A stretch of 64,000 nucleotides of DNA from Trichuris trichiura. Taxonomy: Eukaryota > Nematoda > Enoplea > Trichinellida > Trichuridae. The notes under the pieces were generated by a model, which searched no databases, was not told where the DNA came from, and saw only the letters and a list, made by a program, of their open reading frames with translations. The stretch spans positions 3,844,001 through 3,908,000 of the forward strand of contig JBAJFE010000014.1 in the NCBI GenBank assembly GCA_037903355.1, given 5' to 3'. Shown in pieces: positions 22,050 to 33,700 of the stretch (positions are counted from its first letter, which is position 1; the number at the start of each line of letters is the position of its first letter). The position numbers and the translations under genes are program-made.

Positions 22050-24515
22050 TCAACAATTAAGGGAACAACAATTGTGGAGTGTAATGATATTTGTCCATAA
22101 ATCACTAATGTCTGCCCCTTGGTCTCGATTGAAAGTCACGTTGTTTCTGATATAGAGAGCCTCTTTTAGTTTTCTTAGGTATAGGTTACTTTCATAGCAA
22201 AGGGCTCTTGGATGGAGGGGCTGTTTGCAATTCACCGCATGTTCTACCACCGCGGAAGCTTGAATTGCCTTTTCCATGGTTTTTGTTGGATCCAATATTG
22301 GTCTTCCGCGGCGAGGTATTGGGGAGTGCATATTGTGTAGGCTACTTTTTGCATTGTTGTAACTGTTTACTTTCCTTATGTGTTCTTGGAATCGGTGTTC
22401 TAAAGTATTCCCTGTTTCGCCGACGTAAACTGCTGAACAAGCGCATTCGATCGCGTAGATGAGACCCGTTCTTTCGTTTATGAGAATTTTCCTTTTGTCC
22501 GTCCGGAGAATTGATCTGAGATTGGGAGAATTTTTGAAAAAGACTCTGAAACCCAATCTTTTACCTAGCTGAATAAACTTTTCGCCTAGTCCCGCCACAT
22601 ATGGAACAACTAAACGTGGATCTAGTGAGGTATTAGGATCAGGAGCTTTACCTTTGTGTAGCCTGTATTTGAATACTCGGTCAATTAAGGATTTAGGATA
22701 ATGATTTTTGTAGAAGACTTTTCTAATATAGTTAAGTTCCGGCTGTAGATATTCAGGATCACATATATTGACTGCCCTATCGATCATTCCGGAGAGGATT
22801 CCACGCATTACTGATCGTGGATGATGTGATGAGAAGTTGAGATATTGTTCAGTCTGCGTCGGTTTCCTATAGACTCTGGTTTTAAGCCCTTCATCTGTGC
22901 GAATAATAAGCACATCTAGAAAGGGAAGACTTTTGTTTTCTTCTTTTTCCATGGTGAAGGCTATCTGGTTTGGGCGCATGTTGTTGAGGAATTGTAGAAA
23001 TTGTTCTTCTTTTCCGGCCTTGATAATTACAAAGATATCGTCCACATATCTTTTGAAGAGGAGTGGGGCGATTTCTCTGTCTACGTTTTCGAAAATTCTT
23101 CTTTCAAGGTTTTCCATAAAAACTTCTGCTAAGACTGGGGATAGAGAACTGCCCATTGGGACTCCGCTGGATTGTTTGTAGTATTTGTTGTCAAAGGTGA
23201 AGTAATTGCCATCTTGCATGCAAAAAGAAACCAGTTTGATAATGTGAAAGGGATTTAACTTTGTTCTGCTGGGTAGACTTGTATCTGCATTGAGGAGGCT
23301 GTACAACATCTCCAAAGTGTCTGGCATTGGTATGCTCGGGAATAAATCTTTTACATCGTAACTAGCTAAAATCTCATCGGGTTTCAAGTGATGGTTTCGT
23401 ATTTCATTGACGAACGACTTGCTATTTTTGACGAAAGAGGGTTCTTTGCCGGTTAAGGGTTTGATGATCTTTTTTAAGTATCGACTGAGCTCGCTTGTAG
23501 TGCTGTTGATTGTAGATACTATTGGTCTTAGTAGGACATCCGGTTTGTGTACTTTGGGAAGCCCGTATAGCTCAGGGGGTCTATAATTCGACGCGAATTT
23601 AAGATGTGTTGCTAATTTGGATATTTCTGATTCTTTGGGCTCTGCGGCAAACGTAACGAGAAGAGAACGGAGATTTTTTCGAGAGGCTTCTGTAGGGTCG
23701 GCGTGTAGAGGTGTGTAATTCTCTGTGTTTAATATAGTTGTCATCTTTTCAGTGTAGGTGCTTCTGTCCAGTAGAACTGTTCTATTTCCTTTATCTGCTT
23801 TTGTGATAATTCTGCTGGATTGTTGTCTTAGTTGACGTAAGCAATTCATCTCGTATCGGTTTAAGTTTGGAGTGTTGTTAAAGTTGTGACCTAGGATAAT
23901 TGAAGATAAACTATTCCTAATCCGTGTGGCTATCTGTGGGTCAACTGAAGATAGGCTGTCCTCAATGGAGACAATGATGTCGAGAAAGGGTGGCTATTTG
24001 GGAGTTGGGACGAAGTTTAGTCCTTTTTCTAATATAGTTCTCTCACTCTCATTTAGAAGTGCAGAGCTAAGGTTAATAACCCCTATGCTTAGCTTTGTCG
24101 CAGTGTTTCTTTGTGGAGAGCTCCTGTAAGAGTGTGAAGATATCGTCTGGGGTCTGATTTGAAGGTTATCAAATTTCCTTTTTAGTACATGCTTTTGCGA
24201 TATGCATACCGTACTTGTGGCGTGTTCCACGTGATTGATCAGGGTTTCGTAAATATTTTTATGTAACCATGTTCTGAGGAAATCAAGCGTGCAAATGTAA
24301 TCTGCTCGTAGTCTTGCTAGAGTGGACCTGTGTTTTCTTATAACATTTCGTAGTAGCGATAATCCAGCCGTGAATAAGACTCTTCTGGTTTGATTATCTA
24401 CATACTGGCCCCATTTTAGCTTGTAGCAATTGGGTAAAATTCCATAGTCTCTACATTTAAGCAGGAAAGTTAGTTGACCCTGTGTGAGTCCTGCTTTAAC
24501 ACGTATGTGTTCCAA
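22050..24515 (-). pseudogene. Penelope-like reverse transcriptase + GIY-YIG endonuclease, one in-frame stop
   Basis: About 820 codons in one minus-strand frame, broken only by a TAG at 23996-23994 (after LNFVPTPK). N-terminal family block INLSSALLNESERTILEKG; RT blocks TKADKGNRTVLL, YDVKDLFPSIP, SGVPMGSSLSPVLAEVFMEN and the catalytic YVDDIFVI; C-terminal GIY-YIG nuclease GLIYAIECACSAVYVGETG with the animal-type cysteine spacing, then a basic tail. It would copy element RNA and nick target DNA. With only one stop the copy is young. There is no clear ATG near the right end: the frame stays open to a TGA inside the right inverted repeat. Confidence 0.88.
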
Positions 24516-24721
24516 ATGTCGTGCAGCTGACAGAAGGGGTGTACCGTACTCTTCTTCTCAACGGGAGAGAATCCGTATTAAAGATATTTTCAATATGAAA
24601 ACACACGCTCCAGTACAAAAGCATCATGTGTTCAAGCCTCGTTTTGAAACAATTATTTTGGGAACATTTCTCGCATTTCAGTTCCATGTTGTTTGCCAGT
24701 GTTCCTACAAGCCGACGGTGA

Positions 24722-27700
24722 ATGTTGAGCAGTGGTGGTTGGACTCATCCGGCCGAATATCGCTCTGAACAACCAATGTCTGTTGATGACAAAGAGCAGG
24801 TTAATGATGACGATCTGATATCTTGGGTCGATCCGGCCGTTCTTGCAAGGGAGCAAAAAATAATTGAAATCAAACGGTTACTTGCTGCTGGCAACCAACC
24901 AACACCTGCGTTTCAAACTCGGGTTCCCTTTACGGTTTTTCCCTCGTCCTGCTTTTCTTCGTGTCGTTTGGACTCGCTGCCACAGTATGGCCATCTCGTT
25001 CAGCCACATGCTTTACCAGAAACGCCATCCAATTGGGACCATTCCAAAACGTCAGCTTTATCTCGTGCAGTAACATGCTTTGAAAATTATGATGTTCCTA
25101 CGCGCCTTCCACTCGGGAGGAGCATTTCCTTTGAGAATGTTACCTTACTGGCACCACATCCTCGGAAAGAGGGATCCGCTCCTGCACCGCAGATAAGTGT
25201 ACGCGATGAGTCATGCGGTGACTTGGGATTTCTCTCAGAATTTGACCCACTGATCAAGACTGACACAAGCTTGGGTCAGGATGGCTCCACTGTGCATTTA
25301 CATGTGGCAAGTACGTCTTCGGATCTAAAACAGAAATCAAAGGATCATGTGCCCTGTCCTGTAATCCCTTTCACATGCGACTCATCGTTCAAAATAATCG
25401 ATTGTACACCTGCATGGTTGCAACAGGTAATGGAGTTGGGCAATCGAGTTGCGGCTTTGCGCCAGGATTCCACCGTTTTCAATCAGCTGATAATAGGAGA
25501 GAGGCTTTCCGGCTACCAGCCGACGGTAAACAGTTTAAAAATGACGGTGCATACAAAACTTGGGGAACCTTCTCCGGTGGTATTCACTTGCGACATCGCA
25601 TCATCGGTGGAGCAGATAATCGGTTGCGTCCTTTGTTCGGTGGGCGTCCAGCAAGAACCGTTGCCAATCGGTCAGTACGCTTTAAAATTGTTCAACTCGG
25701 ACGAGTACATTGCTCCCTTTACGTCGCTTTGCAACTATGCCTTTGTGCACGAGTGTATAAAGTTGGGACAAGATCCTGAATTGGAACTAGTCTCTTTGCC
25801 TAAAGCCGAGGTGATAAGCCACCGAATTGGCTTATCTTGATTTTTCGATTCACTTACTTTTTAGCCTTTCCCGGATTGGGCCTCCAAACTTCGCCACTAT
25901 ATCCATTGCTCCTTCGTCAAGCGAGATGATGTTCAAGTAGTTTTGACTACATTAGCAGCGGAGTTGGAAAAACTGTTGCAACAGGCGAAAGATAGCCGTG
26001 AGTGTTGGCGGTAAAATTCTAAATGTTAGTAACTTTGCAAATTGCAGACTTTTCAAGTCATTCCGTCTCACAAAGCGTCAAGGCCTTATGCGCTTTGCTT
26101 CAAGTGGAGCCAGTGTGGCTTGTACGCTCATTGAAAAGTTTGCAGGCTGCCTGCAAGTCGGTAAATTGTTATTCTGTTTTGATTATTTATCCGTCGCATC
26201 TCTTTCCTTGCTGTAGATATCCGGGTCAAGGCATGTAAATTGCGGTTGTTCAGAGCCGACTTCGGACGGCAAGCTGAGGTAACTTGTTTACTAGTATCTC
26301 TTTTCAGATTTAAACTTTTCCATGAGAAATATTCACACTGCATAATTAATGTACAATCTTTTCATGCCGGTACCGATATCAGTACCTTGCGTCAGTGCTC
26401 CTTATGTTCAAGGTTTCTATTGCCCTTTTCCAAAGCCCTGCGCTTGCCGTCTTTCCATAATCTGATTTGCCTACGGTATCCGCACCATCGAAAAAGTTGG
26501 TGAAGAGAAAGTTTGAATGGGATTTTTTGTGTTATCTGTCTGCCAGTTCCTCTTTTCCCAATTTATGTTGTTATTTTAGTGCTTATGATCGATCCATTAT
26601 TTACGCAGGTTTAAGAGTGCTGGGCTATGAGCCAAAGTTTAGCTTTAAGACAATGGATCATGTGTAGTGGAACAAAAGGGAATATTATAAGCAGAAGTAA
26701 TAGGAACTGGCGGGCAGATAACATGAAATGTCCCTAATGTGGCTGCATTTCGCTAACTAGTTTGTTTTATCAAATCAGTCAAATTCAATAAGATAAGGGA
26801 GTCATTGAAACTTCGGGCGTATCAGTGAGCCTTCCCCTTCTGCTTATTTCACGTGGTTCGGCATGACGTAATGCAGAAATGTTGACCATGCAATTTGTGG
26901 ACTACACAAAGAATACTATAAAAAAATGACTGAACATTTGTAAGAATAAATGCTTATTTTGAACTGTTGTTACTTTTGTACAGTGTATTTGTTGCTGTTA
27001 CGTACAAGTCCATTGTTACAGTTTAAAATTTTTTCTGTTAAACTACATTACTTCGCGAACTTTTTATGATACATATGAAAGCAACTCGCTGGGCAGTTAT
27101 GACAACCTTTCTATTCGACAGAGCATTTATTACTGATCTTGTCCACACTCAATCCATGTTAGTCGTCCTAAGTTCCGCCGAATAAAGGAGTCAACACCTG
27201 TGTAACAACTTGCACTGCAATCCGCTGTCTGCACGAACAGGAGAACTGGTCTGGTTTAAGATATTGAAAAGTTACTTGTCATATGCATAGAATGTAACAT
27301 ACAAAAGAACGTTTTTCCCGGCCTTGTGACAATCCAGGGAAATCGAAAAGTCTTTTTAATACGCAGAAACAGCTGGGCGAGGTACTACGCATGCACGAAT
27401 GTTTAGAGGAAGTCGTAGTTGGTTTCAACATTTCAAAAGACGTCAGTTTTCATGATACGGCCGGATCAGTGAAACAGTAGTATGTGCCGATGTTCAAACT
27501 GCTGTGGCTTTTAAAGAAGTGTCGGATCAGATAATTGCAGACGAGATAATTTCCCAGAACAAATATTCAATGTGGATGAAACGAACTTGTTTTGGAAGCG
27601 TATGCTGGAGCGTACTTACATTCAAAAACGGTGCAACACAAAGCCGGGACACAAGGAATAAAGACCCTGTAACGCTGCTTTTTGTGGGAAACACAGCAGG

Positions 27701-30700
27701 ATTCAAACTGAGGCCTTTCTTTAAGTACCACTCAGAGGAACATAAAAAAGGATAGGCTTCCCGTTTATTATCGTCATAACAAGAAACCATGGATGACGCT
27801 GGGGCTATTTGGAAAATGGCTATTGAAGTGCTTCATCTTAGAGATAAGAGGATATTAGAGCCAGAAAAACATGTTCAAAATTCCTTCGCCATTAGGCAGT
27901 GCACCAGCGCGTCTGGAATACATAAGTGATATGCATCTTGATACAAAAGTTGCTAACTTGCAGCCAAGCACAGCCGCATTTCATCTAGTGGACCAGGGCG
28001 CAATAGCCGCTTTCAAAGCATACTATTTACGACATACTTTTGAACAGGCTCTAGAAGCGACTCCGCGAGTCCTGGAAAAGTTTTAATATTCTAAATGCTA
28101 TCCATATGTCGGTTCTGCACGAAAAGAAATCTTACAGAGATTGATATGTGAAAAGCGATTGGAAGATGGTTTTGAAAACATGAACGAACGCGCTCGAACA
28201 TGTGGCAAAAACTTTACAGTGGATGAAATAGTGAACGACAGGCTACTGGGACATAGAGAGGAGAAAATTCGTCAGCAAATCAGCTTTGAGACTGAAGAGC
28301 TTAAGAATGACGACCTGACTGGGTTGCTGAAAAGCGATGGAAGAAATTTGAGACTGTGAAAGTCCACCGCGAGAAACGACTGCTTTAGGCGCTTGCTACT
28401 ATAAGCAGCGGCGGGAACATCTTAGAAGAAACGGATGGCCATTGCAGACGATTTGCAGGAGCTAATCGGCAGATTCAAGATGCTGTCGCTTGCCACGGAA
28501 AAATATACAAAGGAATAGAGAAGAGTAGAAACAAAACGTGGTGCCTTCCTAACGCAGCCTACTCCTGGTAGACTGTCAATCATCACAGGAGTGAGTGCCT
28601 TATTCCAGCTGTCATTGAGTCAAGCAAGGCAAGAAATTCATGAGGTTGTCGCTATAAATTATTATCTTCTTTCAAGAATCAGTTGGAAACATCGAACGGA
28701 TCAGTGAGCTCTTGTATGCGTGCGTACATTAATGTAACCGGTATCTACAGAGTTTTATGTAATTAATTCCAGAACATAATTGCTGCGTTACAAAGCAGTC
28801 TTGTACGCCATGATTTGTCTCAACTGTAAGCTAATTCAAGAGTTTAATCTTGTTCAAACAGGCTGCACGGACCTCTGACTTCCGATTCTAATCTTCAGTG
28901 TGGGGTTCGTTGCAATTCGTCATATCCATTTCTCTGGGAGGAACTGCCTCTTGTGGGAGTTCGCTTTGCCTATGCCAAAATTCGTTCAATACCCCGCATT
29001 TCAACTTCATCTTAAGGTTAAGACTAAGCCTAAACGAGTAGCGTCGACAGCATTGAACACATATGCGGCCAACGGAAAATTGTGGAGAAATTGCCACTAG
29101 CAAACCGCCACCTGAGCGATCCAGTTCGGCATTAAACCCTTTATTTACGACCCTCGACTTCCGGCAGTTTCAGTTTAAGATGAAACGCCAAGATCGAAAT
29201 GGCATCGTAAGTCGGGGACTCCTTGTATACCGTTTCATTCCAAATCATTCTGGCTCCAGCAACTAGCACTTCTAGAAAATATCTTGTTACGTCATTTGTG
29301 ATGCTCCATAGGGTTATTTTCTTTTTTGTTTTTTTAATTTGAAACTGTCTATTTTTAGCAGTAATGTTTAAGTTTTTTCGTTATCTGAAACTAGAATTTA
29401 TGCAAAAGCTTAGCGTCTTTTTAATTTTGTTTAGTATATATATTACACATTTTAGCCATAACTGTGGCCTATTTCGCGAACTGACAAGTTCAGTAAATAG
29501 CTTGGTGGCCTCAGTTACTCACATGTGTGCAGTTTATTGTCAATCGAGTGACGCTGATTTCACCGTTGTGTGCCAGAAAGAAGCAGACGATAACAGAGAG
29601 ACGAAAGACATTGTAGACGTGGAGGAAAACTTTACCCTTAATATTGAATCGTTACACAGCATACCGCAAGCATGGACAGCGAAGTAAGCTTACTGACGGC
29701 CGTTTGCCATTTTCAAAAGAAAAAATTCTGTTGCTCTTCAAGGTACATGCGGTTCTCAATCAAGTGCCATCTGATTCATGGTCTGAGGGAGGTTGGACCG
29801 TCCATCCAAACTAGCTGCGGAGTTGCGCAGCACAACTTCTACGATTACTTATTATTCGATTCGTTAGTAGGGTTGCCTTGGCTCATATCGTTTTGCTGTT
29901 CCACTTTTCCGTGGTTTATTGGCAGATTTCATTTCCATTACCTGTAAGTGCTTTGCCTCGGGAGGTACAACTGTGCCTAGTACTGTGTGGTGAACGCGTG
30001 GAACCTTGTCAGCAGGATGGGACTCAGAATCAGTGCCAATCCAGTGATGATCGATTGGTTGAAGAACAATTGTGCTTCAGTCTGTTATCCTTATTTGCTT
30101 CAGACGGGTATAAACGGTAATTCGTTATGTAATAAGACGAACTGTACTTGCACGATTCAGCCTTTTGGTCGAAGGAGCAAGGTTCGTTCCCTTTTACGAA
30201 GGTAGTCGAGTTAGACCTTGGCTTCCCTCAATGTCTTCGTTCCGCTCCGGGCAAGGTCCAATTGGCGTGGTACGTAGCCGTATAATTTTCCAATCAATTT
30301 TCTTTTTACTCTCAGCGCTCGATTCACTACTTTTATTTATTGTGTGAACGCGATGGTTTATTTCAATATTTTCTTTCCGATGCATCTGTTAGGAGTTTTG
30401 TAGGCGCACTTGCTTGAGAATCAGTGACGCTTTTGAAACACAGTTCAACAGTTTAACTTAGGTCGCGTTTCCGACGAAGAATTACCGTTTGAGGTTTCCG
30501 ACTCTCCAGCCGTCAGATGGCAGTGTTGAACCGATGGACTTTCATCAGCTTCCACCTGATTCGCAGATGCTTCTCGAAGACATTATCGAGAATCGGGGAT
30601 TCCGCGAGTATGTTTGTCTTTGGTTGCCTGTACAAATGTGCACCAGTTGAATGCTTGAGCCTGGCTTTCTATTTTAAATTTTCAAAAATCACAGTTTGGC

Positions 30701-33700
30701 ACTAGTATATCGAGCAGGCAAAACTCACATAGACCGTATTTTCTTAACATTTTATCCGCATTGGCCCTAAGACGCCGGTAGTGCTCCCGTACCACCTGTT
30801 ATGTTGATATTCCCGAAAGGGGTTTTCACAACGTGTGAAAGTGCAGCTGTTTTGTGAATTAGGTAGGTTTGTGTCAGTATATTTCATTTTTTAGATTGGA
30901 CGCAGATGAAAAAGACTTTTTGTGGGAGAAACGTGTTTATCTTACCGCAATGCCTGAAGCGCTGCCTTTGGTGCTGTCATCAGCTGTATGCTGGGATTGG
31001 GCTTGTTTAACGAATTTATATTCCCTGCTCAACATCTGGACCTCGTTGCCTGCTCCGCTTGCTATTGAACTTCTTCTACCAAAGTTGGGGAAAGTTTATC
31101 TTTCATGGTGAACGTGTTACGTTGTTGCAGTTTTCCTGACGTCCGGGTCCGTGATAAGGCAGTGCAGTGGCTTTCAAAGAGTGACGTCGATTCCATGAAA
31201 GAGCTGCTACCGCAGTTGGTCGAGGTTATTTTTTGTTTATTTAGTTTAGAGCTTGAGTTGGCCATAATTTTAGGCACTGTGGTTCGAAAAATCGGAACAC
31301 TCGGCGCTGGCTGAGCAATTGCTATCTTACGCTCTGCAAAGCAGACGGTTCGCCTTCGCGCTGTACTGGTGCGTTTAAATGCTTAAAAATATTTGAAACC
31401 TACCGTATGCGTTCAGGGAGTTGGAACGTCGCATTCGGCTGCTGGACAGAGGAACTCGGTGCTACTTACTTCAAATGGTGCTTGTCTCTCTTCTTGGCGA
31501 GCAGTTTAGGTCTGAAGCTGAGATGCAAAACCAACTGGTTACCAAACTGGAGTGCACTAGCGCTTTGGTGAAGCGAGAGGCGAAGGACGATCGGAAGATG
31601 GTACGTCAAGTCATAATGGTGACTAAGAGATTCCAATCAGTTTTACTTTCCAGAAAAAACTGGCAACTCAATTGAGCCTGATCGATTCCTGGTTGCTTCA
31701 AAATCATGTACGTATGCCGTTCAACCCGTCGGTGCTCGCAGTGGGTATTTACCTGGAACAATGCAAGTTTTTTCATACTCTGACCAGTCCACTGAAAGTT
31801 TGCTTTCGAACATTGAACTCCAGTCATAGCGTTCTTTACAAAGTTGGGCATTATCTTCCTTGTCTTATTCTTCAGTCAGATTTTCCAGGCGGGTGATGAT
31901 CTTCGTCAAGACTTTCTAGTTCTCCAAATGATAAGGCTTATGGACCGTCTTTGGTTGACGGACGGAATCGATTTACGTATGATAGTTTACCGTATTATAC
32001 CTTTGCAGGCTCGTAAAGGTATATAGAGTGTCACGTCGTGCAGTGATGTACCAACTGCTATTGTTGCAGGTTTGATAGAAATTGTGAGAGGTGCAAAGAC
32101 GCTAAGGGAAATACAGACTGAGGACGGCGGTGTAACGGGTGTGCTTCGTGGCGATTCTATCCAGCGGTGGTTGCAAAAGCAGAATCCTTCTGAACTGGAG
32201 TATCATATAGTACGATTGAGAATTTGCTTGTCCACTAATTGGCTGTAATTACGCTTTGAAGGCTTTAAAAAATTTTCGTTGCTCCTGCGCTGGGTGGTCT
32301 GTTGGTACGTATGTGCTGGGCGTTGGTGACAGACACAATGACAATGTGATGATCACCCCACGTGGTCACCTTTTTCACATTGACTTCGGCAAATATCTCG
32401 GCGACGCTCAAATGTTCGGCTCATTTAAGCGGTAGGAAGCATTTTTACCAAAACTGCCATGAAATGCATCATTCCAGCGATCGGGTACCTTTTTTGCTTA
32501 CTGACGAAATGTTATACGCCATAAATTCGAGCGAACGGAGCAGTTCTTCCTACTTTCATGAGCTCGTCGACCTTTGCTGCCATGCTTTAAACGTTATTCG
32601 CAAACACAGTACTCTTTTTCTTAATTTGATGAAATTGGTTAGCATTTTTTGGACCATAAGTATTGGCTGATGAGTATTCTAACGTTAAGATGCTGTATGC
32701 CGATGTGCCTGGTCTAACTCCCGAGTCAATTGCTTACATGCGCGGCAATTTGTGGCTTGAGTGTACCGACTCGGAGGCGAGTGTTCGTTTTACAAGGATG
32801 ATAGAAGAGACGTTGAGAAGCAAATTTCCGAAACTGAACTTCCTTGTACATGCTGTCGTGCAAAGTGGAAGACGCAGCATTAGTACGCCCAGTCAGCAAG
32901 TATTGAGCTTTGTTCCTCGGGTATACACGTAAGTGATAATCAGTAATCGATATGAGACAGCACTAAGTCTTCTTTTTAAGAATGCAAACCGATGGCGTGA
33001 TTAAATCCGTAGAGATAGTTGGCTGTGAAAAGTGGCACACACCGGAGAAGGTCTACGTAAGTACGTTTTGTCCATTCCGTTCAGCTATGTCTAATTCCGT
33101 AGAGCCTCTAAACTTGGTCGTAATATTAATTTAAATATGGCTTCAATTTTTGAGCGCCTTGTTTGAACACAGCGAAGAGCTGAAGTAAGGTTTTTAAAAT
33201 AAGGTTTTCACTATTCCAACCTATCTTCATGGTTGTTATTGATATCAGTGTTCCTTTGTTTGTAAAGCAGCGTTGTCTCCCGAATTATTTCGGCACATAG
33301 CTCGTTTATAAGGTCGGCGCATCAGCTGCGTTCGGTTTTTTCGCAAATTAAGGCGTTCATAAACATGAGTTGCACAACTCTAGTTATCCGATGCATTTTC
33401 ATCGCTTTCAACAGCAACACATTGTCTTGGCCAGGGATAGATGCTATTATGATAGAAGGTCGCTAACGCTAAGCTGACGATGTCAACAGTTTATTTTTAT
33501 GGACTGGCATGATCACTTAAGCACAGGCCACTCACATCGTGCTGCCTTGGTCCAAATAGACGATAATCGGATGAAGCAATATCTGAATAAGCAGTTCCGG
33601 TGGAATGAAATTTCCTAGTCCATTTTTTTGCGTATAGTTGAGATGGCCCTCTTTGTCGCCACTGCGATGTGTCCCTTGGGGAATGGTCTACTGTTAGCTT

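Larger units (their letters stand above)
21699..24602 (-). mobile_element. Penelope-like retroelement with 49-bp inverted ends
   Basis: Bounded by 21699-21747 and 24554-24602, which are inverted copies of one 49-base sequence (gttttcatattgaaaatatc...) with one mismatch. Between them lies a minus-strand reverse transcriptase/GIY-YIG frame and, in its 3' part, a hammerhead-like motif at 21771-21812. The size (2.9 kb) and order fit an animal Penelope-like element. No clear target duplication was found outside the inverted ends. The element lies between HDAC8 and the PI3-kinase start codon, only about 120 bp upstream of that ATG. Confidence 0.85.

Noticed and set aside
26231..26278. PI3-kinase exon reading [16 protein letters not shown]
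   Set aside because: Phase fits the exon before it but not the one after, and it does not align with the family; left out of the gene model.
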